A DNA stretch of 64,000 nt from Gemmatimonadaceae bacterium (GTDB lineage Bacteria > Gemmatimonadota > Gemmatimonadetes > Gemmatimonadales > Gemmatimonadaceae): NCBI GenBank assembly GCA_019752115.1, contig JAIEMN010000007.1, forward strand, positions 57,064 through 121,063, read 5' to 3'. Below are positions 1 through 8,428 of the stretch, in pieces (position 1 is the stretch's first letter; the number at the start of each line of letters is the position of its first letter). The notes beneath the pieces were generated by a model. That model made no database searches, was not told where the DNA came from, and was given only the letters and a program-made list of their open reading frames with translations. Made by a program: the position numbers and the translations under genes.

Positions 1-2
1 GC

Positions 3-1178
3 GGCGCGAATGCCGGTCATACGGTGCACATCGGGGACAAGTCCTTCATCCTGCACCAGATCCCGAGCGGGATCCTGCACCCGGGCGTGCGGTGCGCGAT
101 CGGCAACGGCGTGGTCATGGACCCGGAGACGCTGTTCGTCGAGATCGACAAGCTCGTGGCCGACGGGATCGACGTGGAGGGGCGTCTCTATGTGAGCGAG
201 CGCGCCCATCTCGTGATGCCCTACCACAAGCTGGTGGACAAGGCGAGCGCGGCGAGCAAGGCGATCGGCACGACCGGTCGCGGCATCGGTCCGGCCTACG
301 AAGACAAGGTGGCGCGTCGTGGGGTGCGCGTGCTGGACCTGCGCAACACCGACCGCCTCCGGGAGCTGGTGACCGCCGGCGTGGAGCGCGCCAATGCGCA
401 GCTCGAGCGCAGCGGCTCCGACGTGCGTGCGAGTGTGGATGAGACGATGGTCACGCTGGGCGCCCTCGCGCCGCGTCTGCTGGGGCTCGCCGAGGACGTC
501 GGGCTGTGTGTGCACCGCGCGATCAAGAATGGCGCCGCGGTGCTGCTGGAAGGCGCGCAGGGCTCGCTGCTGGACGTGGATCACGGTACGTATCCGTTCG
601 TGACGTCGAGCAACACGACGGTGGGTGGGGCGGCCACGGGCGTGGGCATTTCGCCGATGTCGCTGCAGTGCGCGCTGGGCGTGGTGAAGGCGTATACGAC
701 GCGCGTCGGCAACGGCCCGCTGCCCACCGAGCTCGAGGAGCCGCTGCACAGCCATGTGCGCGCGCTGGGCCATGAGTTCGGGGCCACGACCGGGCGTCCG
801 CGGCGCTGCGGCTGGTTTGACAGCGTGGTGGTGCGCTACGCCGCGCGCGTGAACGGGCTCACCGGGCTCGCGATCACGAAGGTGGATGTGCTCGATACGC
901 TCGACCAGCTGGCGATCTGCACGGGGTACGAGATCGACGGGGAGGTGCACACCGAGTTCCCGGCCGATCTCTCGCTCCTCGAGCGGGCGAAGCCGATCTA
1001 CGAGTGGCTGCCGGGGTGGAAGACGAGCACGCAGGACTGCCGCACGCTCGACGAGCTGCCGGCGGCGGCGCGGGCGTATATCGACCGGCTCGAGGCGTTG
1101 TGTGAGACGCCGGTCAGCTATGTGAGCGTGGGTACGCGCCGCGATCAGATCATCGCGGTGCACGCCGCCGCGCTGTAA
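3..1178 (+). CDS. purA: Adenylosuccinate synthase, 5' end outside window
   Basis: Catalyses the GTP-dependent joining of aspartate to IMP, the first committed step of AMP synthesis, in the cytoplasm. The reading frame is open from the window edge, beginning GANAGHTVHIGD, which matches the family sequence just after the N-terminal P-loop, so roughly 30 N-terminal residues are missing; the GTG at 24 is not the true start. Family signatures follow in order: GTTGRGIGPAYEDK (IMP site), LLEGAQGSLLDVDHGTYPF, VTSSN, TTGRPRRCGWFD and TKVDVLD (guanine recognition). Only 11 bp separate it from the next gene, so it probably leads or lies within an operon with the reductase and glycyl-tRNA synthetase genes. 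Identification is secure; only the 5' end is unseen. Confidence 0.97.
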   Translation, partial: GANAGHTVHIGDKSFILHQIPSGILHPGVRCAIGNGVVMDPETLFVEIDKLVADGIDVEGRLYVSERAHLVMPYHKLVDKASAASKAIGTTGRGIGPAYEDKVARRGVRVLDLRNTDRLRELVTAGVERANAQLERSGSDVRASVDETMVTLGALAPRLLGLAEDVGLCVHRAIKNGAAVLLEGAQGSLLDVDHGTYPFVTSSNTTVGGAATGVGISPMSLQCALGVVKAYTTRVGNGPLPTELEEPLHSHVRALGHEFGATTGRPRRCGWFDSVVVRYAARVNGLTGLAITKVDVLDTLDQLAICTGYEIDGEVHTEFPADLSLLERAKPIYEWLPGWKTSTQDCRTLDELPAAARAYIDRLEALCETPVSYVSVGTRRDQIIAVHAAAL

Positions 1179-1189
1179 GCGGCGTCCTC

Positions 1190-2218
1190 ATGCCCGATGG
1201 CCGTACGCCACCGGTGATCGATCTCGCGATCGTGGGTGCCGGGCCCTGTGGTCTGGCGGCCGCGATCGCGGCGCGGCGCGCCGGCCTGACGGCCGTGGTC
1301 TTCGACCGCGGACCGATCGTGGCCGGCCTCGTGAGCTATCCGACGTACATGACGTTCTTCTCGACCGCCGAGCGTCTGAGTATCGGCGGTGTGCCGTTCA
1401 TCGTGGCGACCGAGAAGCCGACGCGTCGCGATGCGCTGGCCTACTATCGCGGGGTGGCCTCGCTGTACGAGCTGGAGGTTCGGCAGTTCGAGCGGGTGAC
1501 GACGCTCCGCCCCGTTCGCGTCGATCTGCCGCCTGGTGTGCCGGAGCCGGAGCGTCCGGCGCGCTGGCTCCTGCGGTCGGAGACGCGCGCCGGGGTGCCG
1601 TACGAAACGGCCGCGCACGCGGTGGTGGTCGCCACGGGGTATTTCGGCCGGCCGAATCTCCTGGGCGTGCCGGGGGAATCGCTCCCGCATGTCCGTCATG
1701 GCTACACCGAGGGCCATGAGGCGTGGCGCCAGCAGGTGGTGGTGGTCGGCGGCGCCAACAGCGCGGTCGATGCGGCGCTCGACATGTATCGCGCCGGCGG
1801 GCAGGTCACCCTGGTGCACTTTGCCGAGCAGCTGGACGCCAACGTGAAGCCGTGGGTGCGTCCGGAGATCGAGGCGCGGCTCCGGGAAGGGGTCATCGGG
1901 GCGCGCTTCGCGAGTCGTGTCGTGGCGATCGAGCCGGACCACGTGCGGATCGAGGGGCCGCAGGGGCCGGAATCGCTGCCGGCGACGCAGGTGTACTGCA
2001 TGACCGGGTATCTCCCCGAGACGGGGCTGCTCGAGCAGGTCGGGGTGCCGATCGATCCCGCGAGCGGGATTCCGGCACACGACCCGATTACCATGGCTAC
2101 CCCGCTCCCGGGTGTCTACCTTGCGGGAGTGATCGCCTCGGGGAACCAGGCGAATCGCATTTTCATCGAGAACGGTCGCGATCACGGCGAATCCATCGTC
2201 GCGGATCTGCTCCGCTAA
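1190..2218 (+). CDS. ypdA: YpdA-family FAD/NAD(P)-dependent thiol-disulfide reductase
   Basis: A 342-residue single-domain flavoprotein of the YpdA family, which in Firmicutes reduces bacillithiol disulfide with NADPH. Visible features are the N-terminal FAD-binding glycine motif VGAGPCGLAAAIAARRAG (about residues 15-32), the family segment LVSYPTYMTFFSTAERLSIGG (residues ~47-67), a second Rossmann motif VVVGGANSAVDAALDMYRAGG for NADPH (~182-202), and the C-terminal FAD segment around PGVYLAGVI. No CxxC redox pair is seen, as expected for YpdA rather than thioredoxin reductase. It lies 11 bp after purA and 12 bp before glyQS. Which thiol is reduced here is unknown: no bacillithiol synthesis gene is in the window. 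Confidence 0.85.
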   Translation: MPDGRTPPVIDLAIVGAGPCGLAAAIAARRAGLTAVVFDRGPIVAGLVSYPTYMTFFSTAERLSIGGVPFIVATEKPTRRDALAYYRGVASLYELEVRQFERVTTLRPVRVDLPPGVPEPERPARWLLRSETRAGVPYETAAHAVVVATGYFGRPNLLGVPGESLPHVRHGYTEGHEAWRQQVVVVGGANSAVDAALDMYRAGGQVTLVHFAEQLDANVKPWVRPEIEARLREGVIGARFASRVVAIEPDHVRIEGPQGPESLPATQVYCMTGYLPETGLLEQVGVPIDPASGIPAHDPITMATPLPGVYLAGVIASGNQANRIFIENGRDHGESIVADLLR

Positions 2219-2230
2219 CCCGAAACAACC

Positions 2231-3577
2231 ATGTCTGGCTTTCCTGATGTGATGGACAAGCTCGTGTCGCTGTGCAAGCGGCGCGGATTCATCTTCCAGA
2301 GCTCCGAGATCTACGGCGGCACCGGTTCGGTGTGGGATTACGGGCCGTTGGGCGTGGAGCTCAAGAAGAACATCAAGGATCGCTGGTGGCACGCGATGGT
2401 CCGCTCGCGCGACGACATCGAGGGGCTCGACGCGGCCATCCTGATGCATCCGCGCACGTGGGAAGCGTCCGGCCACGTGGCCGGTTTCGTGGACCCGCTC
2501 GTGGACTGCAAGACGTGCAAGGGGCGCTTCCGCGCCGACAAGCTGGAAGACGCGCGGTGCCCGCAGAAGCCCTCGAAGCAGCCGGGCCAGCATGACGCCT
2601 GTGCGCTCACCGAAGCGCGGCAGTTCAACCTGATGTTCAAGACCCACATGGGCGCGCTGGAAGAGAGCGCGAGTGTGGTCTATCTGCGCCCGGAAACGGC
2701 GCAGGGCATCTTCGTGAACTTCCTGAACGTGCAGCAGTCGATGCGCCAGAAGGTGCCGTTCGGCATCGCGCAGATCGGCAAGGCGTTCCGCAACGAAATC
2801 ACGCCGGGCAACTTCATCTTCCGCACACGCGAGTTCGAGCAGATGGAGATGCAGTTCTTCGTCGAGCCCGGCACCGACATGGAGTGGTTCGAGCAGTGGA
2901 AGGCCATGCGCATGCAGTGGCACTTCGACCTCGGCCTCTCGCCCGATCGCCTCGAGTTCCATCAGCACGACGAGAAGGAACTCGCGCACTATGCGCGCGC
3001 GGCGTTCGACGTGCAGTTCGACTTCGGCGGCACGCTGGGCTTCCAGGAAATCGAAGGCATTCACAACCGGTCGGACTTCGACCTGACGCAGCATCAGCAG
3101 TACTCCAGCAAGAAGCTCGAGTACTACGATCAGGTGAACAACAAGCGCTACGTGCCGTACGTGATCGAAACGTCGGTCGGCGCGGACCGCGTGACGCTCG
3201 CCGCGCTGGTGAATGCGTATCGCGAAGAAGCGGTCCCGGGCGAAGACGAGGGCCGCGTGGTCCTCGGCCTCAAGCCGGCGATTGCTCCGATCAAGGCGGC
3301 GATCTTCCCGCTCACGAAGAAGGACGGCCAGCCGGAAATGGCGCATGCAATCGTGAACGATCTGCGTGGCGCCTTCCCGGTGGACTACGACGAGTCCGGC
3401 TCGATCGGCAAGCGCTACCGCCGCCAGGACGAAGTCGGCACGCCCTTCTGCATCACGGTGGACGGGCAGAGCACGGGCGACCAGACGGTGACGGTGCGTG
3501 ATCGTGATTCGCTGGCGCAGGATCGGGTGAACGTTTCCCAGCTCAAGGGCTACCTGGCGGCGAAGCTGGCGGGGTGA
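2231..3577 (+). CDS. glyQS: Glycyl-tRNA synthetase, alpha2 (eukaryote/archaeal-like) type
   Basis: Charges tRNA-Gly with glycine. At 448 residues it is the compact dimeric class II enzyme, not the alpha2beta2 GlyQ/GlyS form. The N-terminal part has the motif [20 protein letters not shown] and a zinc-finger-like insert with cysteines around residues 92-115 (CKTCKGRF then CPQKP). Class II motif 2 appears as RPETAQGIF followed by [10 protein letters not shown] and [14 protein letters not shown]. The C-terminal anticodon-binding domain ends with a segment like [12 protein letters not shown] start 12 bp after the previous stop; likely the last gene of the purA operon, because a palindrome and a convergent gene follow. 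Confidence 0.96.
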   Translation: MSGFPDVMDKLVSLCKRRGFIFQSSEIYGGTGSVWDYGPLGVELKKNIKDRWWHAMVRSRDDIEGLDAAILMHPRTWEASGHVAGFVDPLVDCKTCKGRFRADKLEDARCPQKPSKQPGQHDACALTEARQFNLMFKTHMGALEESASVVYLRPETAQGIFVNFLNVQQSMRQKVPFGIAQIGKAFRNEITPGNFIFRTREFEQMEMQFFVEPGTDMEWFEQWKAMRMQWHFDLGLSPDRLEFHQHDEKELAHYARAAFDVQFDFGGTLGFQEIEGIHNRSDFDLTQHQQYSSKKLEYYDQVNNKRYVPYVIETSVGADRVTLAALVNAYREEAVPGEDEGRVVLGLKPAIAPIKAAIFPLTKKDGQPEMAHAIVNDLRGAFPVDYDESGSIGKRYRRQDEVGTPFCITVDGQSTGDQTVTVRDRDSLAQDRVNVSQLKGYLAAKLAG

Positions 3578-3619
3578 GACCTGAGATGGTGAGATATGAG
3601 ATGTGAGTGGAACTGCACT

Positions 3620-3712
3620 CACAGAGAACACAGAGCCACAGAGAACACTGAGGCGCGCTCCGGCGGGATCCGGGCGCGCTTCAGTGTTCTCTGTGGCTCT
3701 GTGCGCTCTGTG
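3620..3712. repeat. Family A palindrome (CACAGAG hairpin), copy 1
   Basis: Two 39-base arms (3620-3658 and 3674-3712) are complementary at 36 of 39 positions around a 15-base loop. Each arm is built from repeated CACAGAG units (CTCTGTG on the right). It lies between the convergent glyQS and GxxExxY genes and its right arm ends 3 bp before the stop codon of the latter. It could act as a bidirectional terminator, but its repetition elsewhere (27847-27951, 40852-40925, and a trace inside a coding region near 26135) suggests a dispersed, possibly mobile, repeat family. Confidence 0.9.
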
Positions 3713-3715
3713 CGA

Positions 3716-4120
3716 TCAGTTCGGCGGACTCTCGTCCACAGAAAAACCATTCGACACGCGCTGAATTCCATCAATCATGCGCGCGGCGCCGAAATTGACC
3801 AGCAGACCGTAGCGCAGCTTCATGATGCGGAGGTAGGTCAGCAGCTGGCGCACGTGGATCGGTGAGTGTTTCTCGGTGCTCTTGAGCTCGACGACGACCC
3901 GACCCTCGACGAGCAGGTCGATTCGGAAGCCGTAGTGGATCGGGTGGCCCTTCCACTCAAACGGGACCATCAACTGCCGTTCGACCGTGAGCCCCCTCGC
4001 CTGGAGTTCGACCACGAGGATCTCCTCGTAGGCGGATTCGAGGAGGCCCGGGCCGAGGGTGCGGTGGATTTCGATGGCGGCGTCGACCACGGCGCCGGTG
4101 ATGTCGTTGGGGGCGCGCAT
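3716..4120 (-). CDS. GxxExxY protein (PDDEXK-like)
   Basis: A 134-residue protein with the diagnostic GLLESAYE motif (G-x-x-E-x-x-Y, about residues 25-32) and a PD-(D/E)xK-like core, FRIDLLVEG then VVVELKS, with D and ExK in nuclease-like spacing. Family members are common, often multi-copy, in Gemmatimonadota, Planctomycetota, Verrucomicrobiota and Bacteroidota; their role is not established. The ATG start has no clear ribosome-binding site. The 3' end touches the family A palindrome, and the gene stands alone on the minus strand, which hints at a mobile unit. Nuclease activity is inference from the fold. Confidence 0.85.
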   Translation of the reverse strand: MRAPNDITGAVVDAAIEIHRTLGPGLLESAYEEILVVELQARGLTVERQLMVPFEWKGHPIHYGFRIDLLVEGRVVVELKSTEKHSPIHVRQLLTYLRIMKLRYGLLVNFGAARMIDGIQRVSNGFSVDESPPN

Positions 4121-4247
4121 GGGGTGAGCATACCCGCGGCTGTCACCGGGGCGTCAGCGCATTGCGGTTGGGCGCGGTAGCCTGCAACGTAGGGGTGATC
4201 CCATGTGCGGGGATCACAAAGTTGCTCTCTCTGACCCGTCTCAGCCC

Positions 4248-7200
4248 ATGAATACCCTGCGTACCCTCGCGTTGCTGGCCGTGCCGGCTGCGGCGCTGGT
4301 GCAGCCGCCGGCCAAGCCTGCTGCGAAAGCGGCTCCGGCGGCGGCGAAAGCGGCGCCGCTGGCGCCCGTCACGCTCGATTCCACCCTGCTGCGCGGCTAT
4401 CGGTGGCGCAATATCGGGCCGGACCGTGGTGGCCGCTCGATCGCCGTGAGCGGCGTGAAGGGGCAGAAGAACGTTGCCTACTTCGGTGCCGTGGGTGGTG
4501 GGCTGTGGAAGACCACCGATGGCGGCGAGAACTGGTTCCCCGTGACCGACGGGCAGATCACGAGTGCGTCGGTGGGCGCGATCGCGGTCAGCGAGAGCAA
4601 CCCCGATGTGATCTACATCGGCATGGGGGAGAGCTGCATTCGCGGCAACATCATGCCGGGCGATGGCATCTACAAGTCCACCGATGCCGGCAAGACGTGG
4701 AAGCATGTGGGCTTCCGCACGGTGGACGCGATCTCGAAGATCCGCGTCGATCCGACGAACCCCGACATCGTGTATGCGGCGGTGTTCGGCAAGTACAGCG
4801 TGAACAGCACGGAGCGGGGCGTCTACAAGAGCACCGACGGTGGCGCGACGTGGAAGCGCGTGCTCTATCGTGACGACAAGACGGGCGCCATCGATATCGC
4901 GCTCGATCGCACGAACCCGAAGGTGATGTACGCGGCGCTGTGGGAAGCGTACCGCAAGGAATACCAGATGTCGTCGGGCGGCCCGGGGTCGGGGCTGTTC
5001 AAGAGCACCGATGGCGGCGAGAGCTGGACGGAGATCACGCGCGCGAAGGGGATGCCGAGCGGCCTCGTGGGGCGCATCGGTGTCGCCACGACGGCGGCCA
5101 ATCCGAACCGCGTGTACGCCATCGTGGAGAACGACAACGGTGGCCTGTTCCGCAGCGATGACGCGGGCGCGTCGTGGACGCTGATCAACGGTGACCGCAG
5201 CATCCGGCAGCGTGCGTTCTACTACACGCACGTCTTCGCCGACCAGAAGAATGCGGACGTGGTGTATGCCCAGAACACGTCGATGTTCCGTTCGACGGAT
5301 GGCGGCAAGACGCTCATGAATGCGAGCGGCAACAGCCACGGCGACTGGCATGATCTCTGGATCGATCCGGATGATCCCACGCATCTGGTGGCTGCCAACG
5401 ACGGTGGCGGCGCGGTGACCTTCAACACGGCCGCGCGCTTCTCGGAGCAGGATTTCCCGACCGAGCAGTTCTATCACGCGATCACGACGGCGCACACGCC
5501 GTACCATGTGTGCGGGTCGCAGCAGGACAACTCGACGCTCTGCACGCCGAGCAACTGGAACAACGGCGGCGGCTTTGGTCGCGGTGGGGCAGGTGGCGGG
5601 CGCGGTGGCCCGAACTTCGCCGGCGCGGAAGCGTTCGGTGGCATGGCGAGCTCGTATCAGGTGGGCGGTGGTGAGCCGGGGTATATCGCGGCCGATCCGA
5701 ACGATCCGGACGTCTTCTACTCGGGCACCAACAACGGCGGGTACGTTGACAAGTTCAACCGCCGCCTCGGTATGGGGCGCGAGGTGAACCCGTATCCCTG
5801 GTTCTACTCGGGCGAGCCGTCGAAGGACATCAAGGAACGGTGGCAGTGGACGTTCCCGATCCTCTTCTCGCAGGCCAACCCGAAGGCGCTCTACGTGAGC
5901 TCGCAGCGCCTGTGGCGCTCGTATGACGGCGGCCGCACGTGGAAGCAGATGAGCCCCGATCTCACGCGGCACGCGCCGGAAACGCAGGAGAAATCGGGCG
6001 GCCCGATCACCGGCGACATGAACGGCCCCGAAGTGTATGGCGTGATCTTCTCGGTGGGCCCGTCGAAGATCACCGAGCAGGTGATCTGGACCGGCTCGGA
6101 CGACGGGCTGGTGCACGTCACGAAGAACAACGGCGCCACGTGGACGAACGTGACGCCCAAGGACATGCCGGAGTTCGGGCGCGTCTCGCAGATCGACGCG
6201 TCGAAGTTCGACGCCGGCACCGCGTACATCTCGGTGCGCCGTCCGCTGCTGAACGATCGAGCGCCGTACATCTTCAAGACCACGGACTACGGCAAGACGT
6301 GGACGAAGATCGTGAACGGGCTGGGCGCCGAGGATTACGTGCACGCGGTGCGCGAAGATCCGACGCGACGTGGGCTGCTATACGCGGCCACGCAGCATGG
6401 CGTGTACATCTCGTATGACGACGGCGCGAACTGGCAGAGCCTCAAGCTCAACATGCCGGACACGCCGGTGGCGGACCTGATCGTGGAGCAGAACGATCTG
6501 GTCATCGCGACGCACGGCCGTGGCTTCTGGATCCTCGACAACGTGGCGCCGCTGCGGCAGGCGTCGCCGACGGTGCTCGCGGCGGATGCGCATCTGTTCG
6601 CGCCGCCGGTCGGGGTGCGCTCGGCGGGTGGTGTACAGCTCGCGTGGTTCTTCAAGCAGGCGCCCAAGCGCGCACAGCTCGAGATCCTCGATTCGCTGGG
6701 CAAGGTGGTGCGCAGCTTCGAGGGCGACACGACGCGCGGTGGTGGGGCACCGGCGGCGGGCGGCGGGCGCCGTGGCGGGACGACGGCCACGTTCCCGCTC
6801 ACGCCGGGGCTGTCGCGCTACAACTATGATCTGCGCTCCACGGGCATCGAAAGCTTCCCGGGGATGATCTTCTGGGGCGCGGGCACGGCCGGTCCGGCGC
6901 TGCCGTCGGGGCACTTCACGGTGCGCCTCACGGCCGACGGCAAGGCGATGACGGCGCCGCTCACGATCGTGAAGAACCCGCTCATCAAGGACGTCTCCGA
7001 CGCGGACCTGCATGCCCAGTTCAAGTTCGGCAGCATGGTGCGTGACAAGACGAACGAGGCGCAGAAGGCGGTGATCGAGATCCGCCGCGTGAAGACGCAG
7101 CTGGAAGACCGTCTCAAGCGCGCGGCCGACGATGCGGCACTCAAGGAAAAGGGCGGCACGCTCAAGACCAACGCTTCGGCGGTGGAGGAGAACGTGTATC

Positions 7201-7484
7201 AGGTCCGCAATCAGTCCGGCCAGGACCCGCTCAACTTCCCGATCAAGGTGAACAACCGGCTCGCGAACCTGCTCTCGATGAGTGAGCGTGGTGACGGCCC
7301 GCCGGGGACGTACATGCCGGAGATCTTCGGCATCCTGTCGAAGGAGCTCTCGGGGTATCAGGCCACGCTCGACAAGGTGTGGAAGGACGACCTCGCGGCG
7401 GTGAACAAGGAACTGGCGCGGCTCAAGCTGCCGCCGCTCGATCCGAAGTGCACCGTGGTGACCGGCTGCACGGTGACGCCGTGA
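4248..7484 (+). CDS. Secreted sortilin/VPS10-like BNR-repeat beta-propeller protein
   Basis: A 1078-residue exported protein. The start is the ATG at 4248, which gives a signal peptide (MNTLRTLALLAVPAAALVQP); an upstream in-frame ATG at 4203 would bury it. At least nine Asp-box (BNR) turns are visible: TTDGGENW, STDAGKTW, STDGGATW, STDGGESW, SDDAGASW, STDGGKTL, SYDGGRTW, TTDYGKTW and SYDDGANW, spread over about residues 85-735, consistent with one or two large beta-propellers of the sortilin/VPS10 type. A glycine-rich insert lies at about residues 440-465 and a second Gly/Ala-rich stretch near 840. The last 100 residues are charged and helical. Databases often label such proteins glycosyl hydrolase, but no catalytic evidence is visible. 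Its stop overlaps the start of the next gene. Confidence 0.88.
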   Translation: MNTLRTLALLAVPAAALVQPPAKPAAKAAPAAAKAAPLAPVTLDSTLLRGYRWRNIGPDRGGRSIAVSGVKGQKNVAYFGAVGGGLWKTTDGGENWFPVTDGQITSASVGAIAVSESNPDVIYIGMGESCIRGNIMPGDGIYKSTDAGKTWKHVGFRTVDAISKIRVDPTNPDIVYAAVFGKYSVNSTERGVYKSTDGGATWKRVLYRDDKTGAIDIALDRTNPKVMYAALWEAYRKEYQMSSGGPGSGLFKSTDGGESWTEITRAKGMPSGLVGRIGVATTAANPNRVYAIVENDNGGLFRSDDAGASWTLINGDRSIRQRAFYYTHVFADQKNADVVYAQNTSMFRSTDGGKTLMNASGNSHGDWHDLWIDPDDPTHLVAANDGGGAVTFNTAARFSEQDFPTEQFYHAITTAHTPYHVCGSQQDNSTLCTPSNWNNGGGFGRGGAGGGRGGPNFAGAEAFGGMASSYQVGGGEPGYIAADPNDPDVFYSGTNNGGYVDKFNRRLGMGREVNPYPWFYSGEPSKDIKERWQWTFPILFSQANPKALYVSSQRLWRSYDGGRTWKQMSPDLTRHAPETQEKSGGPITGDMNGPEVYGVIFSVGPSKITEQVIWTGSDDGLVHVTKNNGATWTNVTPKDMPEFGRVSQIDASKFDAGTAYISVRRPLLNDRAPYIFKTTDYGKTWTKIVNGLGAEDYVHAVREDPTRRGLLYAATQHGVYISYDDGANWQSLKLNMPDTPVADLIVEQNDLVIATHGRGFWILDNVAPLRQASPTVLAADAHLFAPPVGVRSAGGVQLAWFFKQAPKRAQLEILDSLGKVVRSFEGDTTRGGGAPAAGGGRRGGTTATFPLTPGLSRYNYDLRSTGIESFPGMIFWGAGTAGPALPSGHFTVRLTADGKAMTAPLTIVKNPLIKDVSDADLHAQFKFGSMVRDKTNEAQKAVIEIRRVKTQLEDRLKRAADDAALKEKGGTLKTNASAVEENVYQVRNQSGQDPLNFPIKVNNRLANLLSMSERGDGPPGTYMPEIFGILSKELSGYQATLDKVWKDDLAAVNKELARLKLPPLDPKCTVVTGCTVTP

Positions 7485-7936
7485 TTTTGCGGCGCCTGCT
7501 GGTGCTGCTGACGGTGCCGGGCGCGCTCGCGCTCGGCACCGGCTGCGGCGAATCGGTGCGGACGCGCGTTGCCCGCGCCATGGACGGCTGCGTCGCAGCG
7601 CGGAACGATGCGTTCAAGCGCGGTGACGGTGAGGCCGCGCTCGCGATTCCGCTGCCGAAGGCGGTGGACTCGCTGGCCAACGAAACGGCGTACACGTTCG
7701 GGCTGATCGTGTATCAGGAAACGAGCGACGAGGCCAAGACGCAGGCCGAACTCACCTGCGCATTGGAACTCGGCTCGCGGTACGACAGCCGGGATACGCG
7801 CGAGTGGCTCGAGTACTACTCGCGGCACCCCAACGCGCCGGTGGCGAATCTCGCCAAGCGGCAGCTGCAGAAGCTCAAGGCGGCGAATGGGGAGCCGGGT
7901 GTGCTGGCGGCGCCGGCGGCGGATGGGTCCCGCTGA
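7481..7936 (+). CDS. Small exported hypothetical protein, coupled to BNR protein
   Basis: Not recognised. The GTG at 7481 overlaps the preceding stop as GTGA and gives a 151-residue protein with an N-terminal hydrophobic segment (LLVLLTVPGALALG) followed by GTGC, a weak lipobox, so it may be an inner- or outer-membrane lipoprotein. The rest is helical and Ala/Glu/Lys-rich (for example QAELTCALELGSRYDSRDTR), and contains a few cysteines that could pair in the periplasm. Translational coupling suggests it is made together with the BNR-propeller protein. The last residues are Ala/Pro-rich. Confidence 0.6.
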   Translation: MILRRLLVLLTVPGALALGTGCGESVRTRVARAMDGCVAARNDAFKRGDGEAALAIPLPKAVDSLANETAYTFGLIVYQETSDEAKTQAELTCALELGSRYDSRDTREWLEYYSRHPNAPVANLAKRQLQKLKAANGEPGVLAAPAADGSR

Positions 7937-8091
7937 TTTGCACTGATCACGAAACTGCCGCACAGGGGCACGAAGGACCACAAGGCCACGGAGGGTGCGC
8001 TTAACATCCGCCGGCCCGCGTCGTCTTACCTCCTGAACGCCGCGCAGGGCACGGGGCCCGGCGGGCGCGACCTGAATTGGAGGATCGACCC

Positions 8092-8358
8092 ATGCGCAAG
8101 ATTGTCTGCTCGATCGTACTCGCCGCGGCGCTCCCGTTTGCGGTGGCCGGCGCCCAGCAGGTGAAGCAGGAAACGAAGGAGCTGCGGCAGGCCAAGAAGG
8201 AGCTCAACAACGACCAGCGGGATCGTCGTCAGGCGGCGCGCGCGGGCGATTCCAGCGCGGTGAAGCAGGAGACGCGCGAGATCCGCGCCGACAAGCGTGA
8301 TGTGAAGCAGGAGCGGCGGGATGTGAAGCGCGCGGTCCGCGAGAAGAAGAACGGCTGA
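8092..8358 (+). CDS. Small secreted, highly charged helical protein
   Basis: 88 residues. The ATG at 8092 follows a good ribosome-binding site (TTGGAGGATCGACCC) and gives a clear signal peptide, MRKIVCSIVLAAALPFAVAGA, ending before QQ. The mature part is almost entirely Lys, Arg, Glu, Asp, Gln and Ala in repeating KQETKELRQAKKEL / RQDKRDVKQERRDVKR-like blocks, predicting a single long alpha helix or coiled coil. No family recognised. It is followed 18 bp later by a strong terminator. A periplasmic structural or chaperone-like role is conceivable but unsupported. Confidence 0.65.
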   Translation: MRKIVCSIVLAAALPFAVAGAQQVKQETKELRQAKKELNNDQRDRRQAARAGDSSAVKQETREIRADKRDVKQERRDVKRAVREKKNG

Positions 8359-8375
8359 ACGGTAGCCGACAGACA

Positions 8376-8409
8376 AACGGGGGCGTGACCTGGTGGTCAC
8401 GCCCCCGTT
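8376..8409. terminator. Strong bidirectional terminator hairpin
   Basis: A perfect 15-bp stem, AACGGGGGCGTGACC (8376-8390) with GGTCACGCCCCCGTT (8395-8409), closed by a TGGT loop. The arms supply AA upstream and TT downstream. It sits between the convergent small charged-protein gene and the TonB receptor gene, the classic position for a shared terminator. Confidence 0.88.
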
Positions 8410-8428
8410 GTCGTGCGAGATCGGATGC

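Noticed and set aside
1145..3631. 828-residue minus-strand ORF
   Set aside because: Antisense shadow of the YpdA-like and glycyl-tRNA synthetase genes; His/Arg-rich with no family signature.
4143..6344. 733-residue minus-strand ORF
   Set aside because: Antisense shadow of the BNR protein gene, composed of Arg/His/Ala repeats typical of high-GC complement frames.
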